NCBI GenBank assembly: GCA_964482685.1
Contig: CAYZZA010000001.1
Coordinates: 1 to 64,000 of the forward strand
Length of the DNA: 64,000 bases
Direction: 5' to 3'
Source: CAYZZA01 sp964482685
GTDB taxonomy: Bacteria; Bacillota; Bacilli; Lactobacillales; Carnobacteriaceae_A
This document shows positions 1 to 8,868 of this stretch, piece after piece (within the stretch, counting starts at the first letter, position 1; every line of letters starts with the position of its first letter). Below the pieces are notes generated by a model. That model saw only the letters and a list, made by a program, of their open reading frames with translations, was not told the DNA's origin and searched no databases. The translations under genes and the position numbers were made by a program.

Positions 1-370
1 CAATGATAAAAAAGAAAAACCAACAGTTTTCCTAAATTAACGAGGGATATTTAGATGCATGAATAATTCAGGCTTTGCATATGATTATTAATTTTTTTAT
101 TATTCATCTTCAAGATGTTTCACTTCTTATACGAAACATTTCCGGTACACTTACTTCAGTATATGGTAGACGTTTCCATACATTTTTGACTATATTATTA
201 GGACGAATAAAAAATGAACATTCTTTCTTTTGTGACTTCTTCCATCTATTTTATCTCACCTTTCTTTTTCACACTGTTTAATTTTCTATAAAAAAGCGGT
301 TGAATTATTCACTTTACTGAAATCGGCTCTTGATGAAAAAAAAAATGGCTCATAGTGTTATACCAACGTT
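1..370. other. AT-rich intergenic start of window
   Basis: I see no supported gene here. The only longer open frame (75-281, plus) has no Shine-Dalgarno, is rich in Phe/Leu/Ile from the AT-rich sequence, and resembles nothing I recognise. Confidence 0.6.
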
Positions 371-414
371 TTTTTTTAAAAAAGCCAACACTGAGTTAAA
401 TCCTGCAGTGTTGG
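371..414 (-). terminator. Intrinsic terminator after the first uspA gene
   Basis: A perfect 9-bp inverted repeat, CCAACACTG (385-393) and CAGTGTTGG (406-414), is followed on the minus strand by a T-rich tract (371-380). It sits about 40 nt past the stop codon of the uspA gene. Confidence 0.85.
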
Positions 415-455
415 GTATTCCATCGATAAAGCACTTGAGTACCTTTTTTTGCGTC

Positions 456-914
456 TTAAATAGAATTATCGGACATGTCTGTCCGAACAATTAATACATC
501 GCATACTGCATTTTGCATCACAAATCCAGATACAGAACCAATCAAGACACGATCAAGTACGTTCAACCCGGTCGCCCCCATCACAATCAAGTCTATCTGT
601 TTGTCGTGTGGAAGCTCTTTTGCAAGTATTTTCTTAGGAGACCCATACTTCAAAATTGTTTCAACATTCTCTAGACCTGTTTCCTGTGCCACCAAGCGAT
701 AGTCCTCTAGTAACGCTTTTTCTTTTTTTCTGGTTTGATCTGAAAGAGTTCCATCAAAAGTCTCGAATCCCTTATAGGAACGGGTGTCCACAACATGTGC
801 AATCAAGAGTGTTGCCTGATTTTGTTTTGATAGTGCAATTGCTTTTCGTAGAGCTTTTTGGGCCTCATCAGATCCATCTGTACCTATGAGAATACGTGCA
901 TATTCTTGCGTCAT
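456..914 (-). CDS. Universal stress protein, UspA family
   Basis: Single-domain UspA protein of 152 residues, the usual family length. The first strand reads ILIGTDGS with the conserved Asp near residue 13. The ATP-binding signature G-x2-G-x9-G-S is present as G113, G116, G126 and S127, so it probably belongs to the nucleotide-binding UspA subgroup. Such cytoplasmic dimers help survival under starvation or stress; the substrate is unknown. The start ATG has a GGGGAG Shine-Dalgarno. A paralogue at 2235-2699 aligns along the whole length, with a secreted repeat protein and a glycine-rich membrane protein between them. Confidence 0.93.
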   Translation of the reverse strand: MTQEYARILIGTDGSDEAQKALRKAIALSKQNQATLLIAHVVDTRSYKGFETFDGTLSDQTRKKEKALLEDYRLVAQETGLENVETILKYGSPKKILAKELPHDKQIDLIVMGATGLNVLDRVLIGSVSGFVMQNAVCDVLIVRTDMSDNSI

Positions 915-976
915 TAAGGTTCTCCCCTTTTCATTAAGAAGTTATTAAGTATACTTTATCCTATCTAGTCCTTTTT

Positions 977-1558
977 TTAATTCTCTGTAAATTTTGATTT
1001 TTCTCTCTTACAGAAACTGCGTTGCCCTTTACTTTTACCTAAAACGTGTGGGGTTTTTCCTTCCGCAACAGCAGCCACCGCTTCATTGTATTGCTCTTGC
1101 GTGATGTTGCCCTCTTTCAACTGTTCAGCTAATCTTTCTTTTCTCTGTTCGGTTCGTTCAGCTTGTTGTTCCCCTGTTAAGTGTGATCCCTCCACATTAC
1201 GGAAATGACCTTCACCGAAGAGTGCGGGTTTTTTCCCTTCCAAGATAGCTGTCAGTGCCTCATCGTGTTGCTCTTGTGTGATGTTGCCCTCTTTTAACTG
1301 TTCACCTAATCTTTCTTTTTTCTGTTCGATTCGTTCAGTTTGTTGTTCCTCTGTTAAGTGTGATCCCTCCATATTATTATGTCCTCTTTGTCCTTTTTTC
1401 ATTGACCCTCTAGTACGAGTTCCTTCTAGAAAAGTTGTTTGAGATACGGGATTTATCGCATTGTTTTCAGCTTCTGTGGCGGCAAAAGTGGTCACACCGG
1501 TCATGATTAAGCCTCCTAACACCAACATGCTAGAAATAAGTTTAGTCGGTTTTTTCAT
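977..1558 (-). CDS. Secreted protein with tandem charged repeats
   Basis: Predicted exported protein of 193 residues. From ATG 1558, preceded by GGAAGGAT, it has a textbook signal peptide: MKK, a hydrophobic core, and probable cleavage around TTFAA near residue 27. A longer reading from 1603 would bury the signal peptide and lacks a Shine-Dalgarno. The mature part is two tandem copies of a Glu/Lys/Gln-rich unit of about 65 residues, each containing EGSHLT, EQLKEGNITQEQ and EGKxP. This helical charged pattern resembles DUF2680/YckD-like secreted proteins, but I do not firmly recognise the family. No cell-wall sorting motif is visible. Function unknown; the neighbours suggest an envelope or stress role. 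Confidence 0.75.
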   Translation of the reverse strand: MKKPTKLISSMLVLGGLIMTGVTTFAATEAENNAINPVSQTTFLEGTRTRGSMKKGQRGHNNMEGSHLTEEQQTERIEQKKERLGEQLKEGNITQEQHDEALTAILEGKKPALFGEGHFRNVEGSHLTGEQQAERTEQRKERLAEQLKEGNITQEQYNEAVAAVAEGKTPHVLGKSKGQRSFCKREKSKFTEN

Positions 1559-1777
1559 CGTTAAACATCCTTCCATTTTTGGTCTACCTAACCCAACATT
1601 CATTCTAAAAAAACTTTTGAACTCCTCTCCCTTCTTTTGAGCCTACCTAAACTTTACAGTACCTTCTTGAACATACGGTGTTTTCTTTCTGATGTTTAAC
1701 TGAACTTTATGTGTTTTTTATGTTTTTTGTGTTTTTTATTCCCTTATCTGCTTAGTTTCTATCATATCAATATATTT

Positions 1778-2020
1778 TTAGGTGCTTTCATCTTCGTTTT
1801 TCAATGCATGTTTAGCACCTAACACACTACCCAAAATAGCACCACTTGCTGCGCCTACATACGCCATTAACTCATATCCTTCTAAAGGAATATATCTATT
1901 GAGATCCAGCCCCCCTAAAAAAGTCCCCCCTATAATTAAGCCAAGGTACCCACCACCCAGTACCCCTATGACGGACCCTATCGCCCCACCAATACTGCCT
2001 TTCAACCATTTTCGCTTCAT
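1778..2020 (-). CDS. Small glycine-rich (glycine-zipper-like) membrane protein
   Basis: Small protein of 80 residues with a basic N-terminus (MKRKWLKG) and two glycine/alanine-rich hydrophobic segments separated by a short polar loop. The spacing of Gly residues resembles glycine-zipper membrane proteins. I place the start at ATG 2020, which has GGAGAGG 7 nt upstream; the in-frame TTG at 2026 is too close to that Shine-Dalgarno. It lies between two uspA genes and next to a secreted repeat protein, so a general-stress role is plausible but unproven. Confidence 0.65.
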   Translation of the reverse strand: MKRKWLKGSIGGAIGSVIGVLGGGYLGLIIGGTFLGGLDLNRYIPLEGYELMAYVGAASGAILGSVLGAKHALKNEDEST

Positions 2021-2165
2021 TGGCAATCCTCTCCTCTTCTTGTTAAGTATCCACTCATCTGTTTACACGTGCTCATTCGTGTTCCTTTTATCAATCTGAC
2101 AATCTTCAGGACGTACCTTAAAATTAGAAGCTACCTATAATGATCCTATTCTATCTTTTTTGAGT

Positions 2166-2205
2166 AAAAAACCTCGCGAGCACATTCATATCTTTGCTCG
2201 CGAGG
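2166..2205 (-). terminator. Intrinsic terminator after the second uspA gene
   Basis: A perfect 11-bp stem, CCTCGCGAGCA (2172-2182) with TGCTCGCGAGG (2195-2205), is followed on the minus strand by a run of Ts (2166-2171). Confidence 0.93.
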
Positions 2206-2234
2206 GCTTTATAAACATGTTTTAAGCACCAGAT

Positions 2235-2699
2235 TTAGTCTTTGATAGGGAGATTGTGTAAATCAGTGCGAACAATCAAAACATCACATAGCGCATGTCT
2301 CATCACAAATCCAGAGATAGACCCCAAGAAGGCGCGTTCAATTGCGTTTAGGCCAGTGGCGCCCATCACAATCAAGTCAATGTTTTCATCCATCGGGATA
2401 TCTTGTGCAAGCATCTTCTTTGGGGGACCATACTTCAGCAACGTTTTGACCTTCTCTAAACCAGCTTTCTCTGCAAGCAACCGGTATTCCTCTAATGTCG
2501 CTTTGATTTCTTTTCTGATTCTCTCCGGAAGCGTCCCATCAAATGTCGAAAAACCCTGATACGTGCGGGTGTCTACAACGTGAGCAATCACCAGTGTTGC
2601 GTGATTCCGTTTCGCAATTTCCACTGCTTTTTGCATAGCTATTTTTGCTTCCTCAGACCCATCAATTCCTACTAAAACACGTGTATATTCTTGTGGCAT
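2235..2699 (-). CDS. Universal stress protein, UspA family (paralogue 2)
   Basis: UspA protein of 154 residues. The ATP-binding signature G-x2-G-x9-G-S lies at residues 113-127, the same position as in the paralogue at 456-914, and the two align end to end (MPQEYTRVLVGIDGS versus MTQEYARILIGTDGS). The start is placed at ATG 2699 because AGGAGAG lies just upstream and because this aligns with the paralogue; the frame stays open to 2744. A strong terminator follows. The pair probably arose by duplication. Confidence 0.93.
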   Translation of the reverse strand: MPQEYTRVLVGIDGSEEAKIAMQKAVEIAKRNHATLVIAHVVDTRTYQGFSTFDGTLPERIRKEIKATLEEYRLLAEKAGLEKVKTLLKYGPPKKMLAQDIPMDENIDLIVMGATGLNAIERAFLGSISGFVMRHALCDVLIVRTDLHNLPIKD

Positions 2700-2865
2700 A
2701 TATACTCTCTCCTCTTCATTGAGAGGGGGAACCCCTCTTTCCAAATTTAGATAAAATTTTTTATGAAAAATATCCTATTGATGATGTCTCTTTGAGTTCA
2801 ATGCCATTTCTCTCACATTTATTGCATCTTTTTTCAAGAAGCAATACATGTAACAGGGACATTTT

Positions 2866-2921
2866 TATAAAAAAAGATTATTAAGTGAAGTCCCATTTGA
2901 GAGTTCCGCCTAATAATCTTT
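2866..2921 (-). terminator. Probable terminator after the cupin gene
   Basis: AAAGATTATTA (2873-2883) pairs perfectly with TAATAATCTTT (2911-2921), and a T-run follows on the minus strand. The stem is AT-rich and the loop long (27 nt), so it is weaker than its neighbours. Confidence 0.6.
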
Positions 2922-2938
2922 GGCTCTTACAGTGTGTT

Positions 2939-3364
2939 TTAGTGTTGCTCATTTGGATCGTTTTTTGCATCTTCATGCGTCGGGTGCACAGTACCTGCGA
3001 CATGATCTGGACCTGCATAAATGGTGTACAGCTTTAATGGTTTATCGCCTGTGTTCGTAATGTTGTGCCACATGTTTGCTGGAACAAAGACCGCATCATC
3101 ATCTCCTACTTCACGTTCGAAGTTTAAATTGTCTTCTGTAGGTCCCATCTTACATAGTCCTTTTCCAGCTTCGATACGGATAAACTGGTCGATGCCTTCG
3201 TGAACTTCTAGCCCAATGTCATCATCGGGCTCAATGCTCATCACTGTGACTTGTAATTTTTCGCCTGTCCAAATCGTTGTACGGTAATTATCGTTGTCTT
3301 TAGTTAAGTCTTCAATATTCACGACATGTGGGTTCTTTCCATAATCCTGTTCATCTATGTTCAT
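2939..3364 (-). CDS. Cupin-domain protein
   Basis: Single small cupin of 141 residues. The two cupin motifs are visible: GLEVHEGIDQFIRIEAGKG in the middle and PANMWHNITNTGDKPLKLY towards the C-terminus, with His and Glu residues suited to binding one metal ion. The C-terminus is His/Asp/Glu-rich. Proteins of this type are often annotated as cupin 2 or mannose-6-phosphate-isomerase-like; the substrate cannot be told. GGAGG precedes ATG 3364. The gene is divergent from fetAB, and its own terminator follows. Confidence 0.85.
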   Translation of the reverse strand: MNIDEQDYGKNPHVVNIEDLTKDNDNYRTTIWTGEKLQVTVMSIEPDDDIGLEVHEGIDQFIRIEAGKGLCKMGPTEDNLNFEREVGDDDAVFVPANMWHNITNTGDKPLKLYTIYAGPDHVAGTVHPTHEDAKNDPNEQH

Positions 3365-3508
3365 CTAAGATACCTCCATTTTTTATGTTCCATCGACCTA
3401 GGTGACTCATTCTAAGTCTAGTAGATACTTTCGAATTAGGCAAATAAAAGCACTTAGTCAATATCTCTAAGACAAATCATGTATAATAAGACAAGAGGAG
3501 GAACGTAC

Positions 3509-4156
3509 ATGCGCCCTATACTTTTATTAGATCAGGTTTCCTACCAGGTTGCCGACAAAAAGATTTTAACAGACATCTCTCTTTCAGTGAAACAAGGAGA
3601 ATTCTTAACAATCAGTGGACCTTCTGGAGGAGGCAAGAGTACCTTGCTTAAAATAATCGCCTCTATGGTATCGCCGACTACAGGAGATATTTTCTTCAAA
3701 GGAAAACCTCTCGAAGAATACAATGTCACAGACTATCGAAAACAGGTAAGCTATAGTTTTCAAAATGCCACTTTATTTGGGGAAACCGTTCAAGAGAACA
3801 TGGCCTTTCCATATGAAGTTAGAGGAAAACAGATTGATCTTGTTCATGTTTCTCGTATGCTAGACATGGTCTCTTTGTCTCCTTCTTATTTAGATAAAAA
3901 AGTGAGCGCCCTTTCTGGAGGAGAAAAACAACGCATTGCGTTGATTCGAAATCTCCTTTTTTTGCCCGAAGTGCTGTTGTTAGATGAAGTCACAAGTGCA
4001 TTGGATACCGAAAATCGTCACATTATTGGACAAGTAATTCATCATTTTAACAGAGAAAAAGGAACGACTGTTTTATGGGTCACACATAATGAAGAAGAAA
4101 TCCAACAAGCAGATTCTAAAATTGAACTTGTGGATGGGAAAGTGGTGCGTGTATAA
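3509..4156 (+). CDS. fetA: ABC exporter ATPase, FetA-like
   Basis: ABC ATPase of 215 residues with Walker A GPSGGGKST (37-45), signature LSGGEKQR, and Walker B VLLLDEVTSALD, all intact. It is directly followed by a UPF0014/FetB permease, the arrangement of the E. coli FetAB (YbbLM) exporter, implicated in iron efflux and peroxide resistance. The start at ATG 3509 is chosen because GAGGAGG lies 7 nt upstream; the frame also opens at 3479 without support. The stop abuts the fetB start, so the two are translationally coupled. The metal specificity is inferred from the family. Confidence 0.9.
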   Translation: MRPILLLDQVSYQVADKKILTDISLSVKQGEFLTISGPSGGGKSTLLKIIASMVSPTTGDIFFKGKPLEEYNVTDYRKQVSYSFQNATLFGETVQENMAFPYEVRGKQIDLVHVSRMLDMVSLSPSYLDKKVSALSGGEKQRIALIRNLLFLPEVLLLDEVTSALDTENRHIIGQVIHHFNREKGTTVLWVTHNEEEIQQADSKIELVDGKVVRV

Positions 4157-4918
4157 ATGAATGACTTAGCAATATCCAATACATCCTTAATCTTATCTAG
4201 TTTGCTTATTTTACTTGCTTTAACCATTGATTACAAAGAACAACTAGGGCTTGGAAAAGATATCTTTATTGCCGCTATCCGTGCTGTAGTACAATTATTT
4301 ATTGTTGGATACGTATTAGGGTATATTTTTAACTTAGACAACATTTTGGTCACTTTAGCGATGGTGTTGTTTATCGTGTTAAATGCTTCTTACAACGCAG
4401 GCAAAAGAGCCAACAACATGCCACATGCCTTCCGACATTCCTTGCTGGCTATTGGAATAGGCACAACGGTCTCACTTGCTGTATTGCTCTTATCTGGCGC
4501 ACTTGTTTGGACTCCTTCTCAGATTGTGCCAATCACAGGTATGATCGCTGCCAATGCCATGACTGCCGTTGGGGTAGGCTACCGAACCATGCACACGAAA
4601 TATACGGACCAACGCCAACAAGTTCTCGAACGTCTCGCTTTAGGAGCTACCGCAAAACAAGCTTCTACGTCCATTATTCGTGAAAGCATTGTAGCCGCAA
4701 TGGGGCCAACGGTAGATCGTACCAAAACAGTTGGACTAGTCAGTCTTCCGGGTATGATGTCTGGATTGATGTTTGCAGGCATCAATCCTGTAGAAGCTAT
4801 TCGCTACCAAATTGTAGTCATGTTTATGCTCATTGCCGTGACTGGTTTTTCTACAATGATCTCCAGCTATCTCTCGTATAAAAGTTACTTTAATGACCAC
4901 CTACAACTTGTTGTATAA
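4157..4918 (+). CDS. fetB: ABC exporter permease, FetB-like (UPF0014)
   Basis: Integral membrane protein of 253 residues with about seven hydrophobic segments. The family hallmark AAIRAVVQLFIVGYVLG follows the first helix, and MIAANAMTAVG and PGMMSGLMFAGINPVEAIRYQ follow later. It pairs with the adjacent ATPase to form a FetAB-type exporter. The ATG follows the fetA stop codon with no gap. Family studies link these transporters to iron export under oxidative stress; that role here is inference. Confidence 0.9.
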   Translation: MNDLAISNTSLILSSLLILLALTIDYKEQLGLGKDIFIAAIRAVVQLFIVGYVLGYIFNLDNILVTLAMVLFIVLNASYNAGKRANNMPHAFRHSLLAIGIGTTVSLAVLLLSGALVWTPSQIVPITGMIAANAMTAVGVGYRTMHTKYTDQRQQVLERLALGATAKQASTSIIRESIVAAMGPTVDRTKTVGLVSLPGMMSGLMFAGINPVEAIRYQIVVMFMLIAVTGFSTMISSYLSYKSYFNDHLQLVV

Positions 4919-4994
4919 ATGGTATTTTCTTATTCTCTTTTCTTAGGAGTATCTTTATATTTTTAATACAAAGATTTAAAAAAGAAGTGTTCGT

Positions 4995-5321
4995 ATGAAA
5001 AAAAGGATGAAAATGGCGCTCATTGGGGGCGCTATATTAGGAGTCGTGTGTGTGATTGGTGCTTATGTTCGCTCTAATTTTACAGCTTCTCCTGTATTTG
5101 TTTTTTCCTTGTGGTACAACCGTGTCATTCTTGGGTTGATTGTAGGTGCTCCTTGGGAGAAAACAAACCAAACACACGCCCTGTTACGTGGTGCGGGTGT
5201 AGGACTTGCCGTATCCTTTGCCTTTTATAGCACAAGTGGCTTTCAAGACCCCATTAGTTTCGTTGCTGGGATTGTATATGGCGTGCTACTAGAATTTTGG
5301 CTCCATAAAAAGAATCTCTAA
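4995..5321 (+). CDS. Small membrane protein of unknown function
   Basis: Protein of 108 residues with about three hydrophobic segments and basic residues at both ends (MKKRMK, HKKNL). I do not recognise a family. The Shine-Dalgarno is weak (AAGAAGTG). It lies 76 nt after fetB with no terminator between, so it may be cotranscribed with fetAB. A strong bidirectional terminator follows. Confidence 0.65.
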   Translation: MKKRMKMALIGGAILGVVCVIGAYVRSNFTASPVFVFSLWYNRVILGLIVGAPWEKTNQTHALLRGAGVGLAVSFAFYSTSGFQDPISFVAGIVYGVLLEFWLHKKNL

Positions 5322-5351
5322 TGCGTGAATAGACATCAAAATAAACCCTAC

Positions 5352-5385
5352 AAAAAAGAGTGAGACATGTGTCTCACTCTTTTTT
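5352..5385. terminator. Bidirectional terminator between the fetAB unit and the BCCT gene
   Basis: The 16-nt arms at 5352-5367 and 5370-5385 are perfectly complementary. A-runs on one side and T-runs on the other serve both strands, ending the plus-strand fetAB unit and the convergent minus-strand transporter gene. Confidence 0.93.
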
Positions 5386-5473
5386 GTATACACTTTACTT
5401 TTCTTTCTAGTTATCTCTTCTACTTTCATTTGTTTTGAAGCACGTTGATTTCACTATAGCTAAATGAGTATTC

Positions 5474-7273
5474 TCATCTGTCTTCTTCAGCTGTGACCAA
5501 TGCGTGATCATATACTGTCGAATGAATCGTTTCATGAATAATGTGGTCCTCTCGTATATCTTGCACTTCTTTCCACACCGCTTCTTCTATTTCATATTCT
5601 TGTTTCAAGCCTGCGTGTAGCGAATAAATCATTACGAGCAAGATTGCCGCAAAAGGAAGTCCTGTGATGATCGATGCTGTTTGGAGTGCTGTCAGCCCGC
5701 CTCCAATAAGAAGGGTTGCTGCAACAACCCCTTCCATCACAGCCCAAAATACTTTTTGAGAAGTAGGCGAATCGGTCTTTCCACCAGATGTTAACTGGTC
5801 TACCACTAAAGAACCTGAGTCTGATGATGTGACGAAAAAGACGATAACTAAAACAATGCCAATAACAGACAAGATGTTGCTTAAAGGAAGGCTATCCACC
5901 ATTTCAAAAAGGGCAATAGATGCATCTACTTTCACCGCTTCTGCAATACGAGCGAGTCCATTTAATTCTTGAAAAATCGCTGTTCCTCCAAAAACAGACA
6001 TCCATAAAAAGGAGACGGCGGATGGAATCAACATCACACCTAAAAGAAATTCACGAACTGTTCTTCCTTTTGAAATTCGTGCGATAAACATACCGACAAA
6101 TGGTGACCAGGAAATCCACCAAGCCCAATAAAAGATTGTCCAGCCACCCTGCCAATTGCTTGTACCAAACGCTTCTGTCCAAAAACTCATCTGAATAAAG
6201 GTAGACATATAAGACCCTAAGTTTTGTGTAAAGCCACTCATTATATAAACCGTTGGTCCTGCGATAAGAACAAACAACAAAAAAATTCCAGCCAAAATCA
6301 TGTTGAGTTCACTAAGTCGTTTGACTCCACCGTCTAATCCTAAAATAACAGAAATCGTAGCCAGTCCTGTAATGCTAAAAATAAGTCCAACTTGAACGGG
6401 TGTGCTTATAGGCACACCAAACAAATGATTCAATCCAGCATTGACTTGTGACACCCCTAATCCAAGAGACGTAGCTAATCCAGTCAATGTAGCTAAAACA
6501 GACAAGATATCGATAAGGTTGCCCCAAAATCCGTATATTTTGTTTCCGATAATTGGATAAAATATAGAACGAATCGTTAAAGGCAATCCTCGGTTATACG
6601 CAAAGAAAGCCAACCCAAGAGCGACCACCGAGTAAATAGCCCACGGATGGATTCCCCAATGGAAAAAAGTTGTAGTCATGGCCGCTTGAGCTGCTTGAGC
6701 CGAACCACTTGCAAGTCCCCCAAACATTGGTGAAGGAGTATTTAAGTGTGAGATTGGTTCTGCGACACTCCAAAACAAGAGACCAATCCCCATTCCTGCA
6801 CTCAAGAGCATCGCATACCACGAAAATCTTGAAAATTCAGGTTTTGCCTCTGCTCCACCAATTTTTAATGTCCCATATTTACTAAAAGCAAAATAAAGAG
6901 CTGCACCCACAAAGATATTTGCAGTCACAATCATAAACCAGCCTGCATTTTTGGTAATGCTATCTAAAGTAGAACTAAAAACCGTTTCCGCAGTATTCGG
7001 AAACAAAAGTGTTCCAGCAATAAATAGAATTAAAAAAAGCGTTGAGAAAATGGTTACCTGAGGATGGATATCAAATCCAAATCCTTTCCAATTTGTTTCT
7101 CCTGGTTCTTTTCGCCCTGCTTCATCAAACGTAGGAGCGGTAGCTCCCAGTTTAAGTCCTTTAAACCGTCGGCGGTTTTTGAATGCCTCAACGCGTGCAT
7201 CCCGTTCAGCTTGTTTTAACTTCTTAGCCAAGCCTTTTTTTACATCTCGTTCTGTGTTCTCTTCTTTTGTCAT
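5474..7273 (-). CDS. BCCT-family osmolyte transporter (betaine/carnitine/choline)
   Basis: Sodium-coupled transporter of 599 residues with about twelve transmembrane helices. BCCT hallmarks are visible: GMGIGLLFWSVAEP near the glycine-rich third helix, and the tryptophan-rich FYWAWWISWSPFVGMFIARIS. A hydrophilic N-terminal tail of about 60 residues and an acidic C-terminal tail flank the core; such tails sense osmotic stress in BetP and OpuD relatives. The start at ATG 7273 has AAGGAGGAG immediately upstream, whereas the longer frame to 7342 has none. It probably imports glycine betaine or a related solute, fitting a salt-tolerant organism. Exact substrate unknown. Confidence 0.93.
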   Translation of the reverse strand: MTKEENTERDVKKGLAKKLKQAERDARVEAFKNRRRFKGLKLGATAPTFDEAGRKEPGETNWKGFGFDIHPQVTIFSTLFLILFIAGTLLFPNTAETVFSSTLDSITKNAGWFMIVTANIFVGAALYFAFSKYGTLKIGGAEAKPEFSRFSWYAMLLSAGMGIGLLFWSVAEPISHLNTPSPMFGGLASGSAQAAQAAMTTTFFHWGIHPWAIYSVVALGLAFFAYNRGLPLTIRSIFYPIIGNKIYGFWGNLIDILSVLATLTGLATSLGLGVSQVNAGLNHLFGVPISTPVQVGLIFSITGLATISVILGLDGGVKRLSELNMILAGIFLLFVLIAGPTVYIMSGFTQNLGSYMSTFIQMSFWTEAFGTSNWQGGWTIFYWAWWISWSPFVGMFIARISKGRTVREFLLGVMLIPSAVSFLWMSVFGGTAIFQELNGLARIAEAVKVDASIALFEMVDSLPLSNILSVIGIVLVIVFFVTSSDSGSLVVDQLTSGGKTDSPTSQKVFWAVMEGVVAATLLIGGGLTALQTASIITGLPFAAILLVMIYSLHAGLKQEYEIEEAVWKEVQDIREDHIIHETIHSTVYDHALVTAEEDR

Positions 7274-7549
7274 ATGCTCCTCCTTATACTTCTGTGTAAG
7301 TAATAGAAGCAGTGAATTTGCGTATAAAAAAGTAGAGTCCATAATTCCATTAAAGCCAATGCTTTTTTAAGAATCAAATCCTATCTTTATCTTTTCAACA
7401 CTAAAATTGATTAAAAAAGAACGTCCTATCTGCCACACACGTTTACCTTAATAAAACCTATATTTTAGTCATCGAATAGGAGACTTCCACTCTTTGACAA
7501 GCCGTACTCACTGATCTATTTCCAGTGATTTACTATAACATACACACCC

Positions 7550-7742
7550 CTACATAGTAAAATCAGGTTTGGCTTTCTTTTTTTGATGAATGGCAATATT
7601 AAGGGCAACACTCAAGTAAATTAAAAGAAACCGATAACGGCCTTGTGTAGTATGAAAGTTACGACACAACCATTCGACTGGAGGACTCGCCATGAGCTAC
7701 ACACATTTCCATCTCTTACATAAACCACTGTTTAAAAAATAG
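7550..7742. mobile_element. Possible insertion-sequence remnant (IS30-like 5' end)
   Basis: Within the gap between the BCCT gene and nrdF, a perfect GGAGG (7680-7684) sits 7 nt before ATG 7692, which opens a 16-codon frame starting MSYTHFHLL and stopping at 7742. IS30-type transposases commonly begin M-S/T-Y-T-H. On the opposite strand a 47-residue frame runs 7693-7550 and contains FHTTQGRYRFLLIYLS. I read the region as the left end of an IS whose transposase was cut away after a few codons. No inverted repeats or target duplications were identified. Confidence 0.35.
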
Positions 7743-7773
7743 AAACCTCTAGACATTTACTCATGTCTAGAGG
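7733..7773 (-). terminator. Intrinsic terminator of the nrdHIEF operon
   Basis: CCTCTAGACA (7746-7755) pairs perfectly with TGTCTAGAGG (7764-7773). On the minus strand it is followed by TTTCTATTTTTT. It lies about 70 nt past the nrdF stop. Confidence 0.92.
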
Positions 7774-7844
7774 TCTCTACAGGGTAAGACTACAAAAAGA
7801 ACTTTGCTGTCTTCTAAACGGCTCGTGTTAACGAAACGCGCATG

Positions 7845-8852
7845 TTAAAAATCATAGTCGTCTTCTTCCATGGCCTCGGATTCACCCATTAAATAGCTGT
7901 TGCCTACTTGAGAGAAAAAATCATGATTAGACGATTCTGTAGAGATGCCATTCATAACAATAGGGTTGACCAACTCTGGTAACCCTTCTTCATAAAATGC
8001 GTCAAACCCTAAGTTTTGTAAGGCTTTATTGGCATTATATTGGATGAATGTTTTCACATCCTTTACCCATCCGATTTGTGTGTATATCTCTTCTGTGTAC
8101 CGTTCTTCATTTTCCATCAGATCAAACAACAGCTCATAGATCCAATCGGTTAATTCGTTTGCTTCTGTCTCTGATAATTCATTAAAACCTAATTGGAATT
8201 TGTACCCTAAATACGTGCCATGTACAGACTCATCTCGAATAATGAGCTTAATAATTTCTGCTACATTTTCGAGTTTGTTGTTGCCTAAATACCACAGTGG
8301 CGCATAGAATCCACTATAAAATAAAAAGGATTCCAAAAAGACACTGGCAGCTTTTTTCTGTAACGGTGTACCGTTTTGATAAATCTCGTTGATTCGTTGG
8401 GCTTTGTATTGAAGCAAGGGATTGGTATTTCCCCAATCAAAAATCGCGTCAATTTCTTTAGACGTGTTCAATGAAATAAAAATAGTGGAATATGACTTCG
8501 CATGAACGGATTCCATAAACAAAATATTATTGAGGACAGCTTCTTCATGTTGTGTGCGCACATCGTCTCGCATCACGTTGGCTCCTTCTTCGGACTGGAG
8601 AGTATCTAGAAGTGTCAATCCAACAAATGCTTTGTTTACAACGTCTTGTTCTTCAGGAGACAGCATTCTCCAGTCGTTGCGGTCATTGCTGACAGGAATG
8701 CGTGTATCCAACCAAAACTGACTTGTAAGCTTTTCCCAGGTTGCTTTGTCTAATGCGTCTTCAATTCGATTCCAGTCTACCGATTTATAGTACTCGACCG
8801 AAAGTGGTGCTGCATGTCCATTTAAAATATCGTTAAAATATTTCTTTTCCAT
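7845..8852 (-). CDS. nrdF: Class Ib ribonucleotide reductase, beta subunit
   Basis: Radical-generating subunit of 335 residues, the usual NrdF length. It makes the tyrosyl radical at a dimetal (Mn or Fe) centre and passes it to NrdE. Ligand motifs are visible: EEG near residue 90, ESVHAKSY, and RDESVHGTY with the second ExxH pair. ATG 8852 follows a GAGGGG-type Shine-Dalgarno. It is the last gene of nrdH-nrdI-nrdE-nrdF, 16 nt after nrdE, with a terminator downstream. Confidence 0.97.
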   Translation of the reverse strand: MEKKYFNDILNGHAAPLSVEYYKSVDWNRIEDALDKATWEKLTSQFWLDTRIPVSNDRNDWRMLSPEEQDVVNKAFVGLTLLDTLQSEEGANVMRDDVRTQHEEAVLNNILFMESVHAKSYSTIFISLNTSKEIDAIFDWGNTNPLLQYKAQRINEIYQNGTPLQKKAASVFLESFLFYSGFYAPLWYLGNNKLENVAEIIKLIIRDESVHGTYLGYKFQLGFNELSETEANELTDWIYELLFDLMENEERYTEEIYTQIGWVKDVKTFIQYNANKALQNLGFDAFYEEGLPELVNPIVMNGISTESSNHDFFSQVGNSYLMGESEAMEEDDYDF

Positions 8853-8868
8853 CGTCTCTTCCCCTCTC

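Noticed and set aside
75..281. 68-codon frame at the start of the window
   Set aside because: No Shine-Dalgarno, AT-driven composition rich in Phe and Leu, and no recognisable domain.
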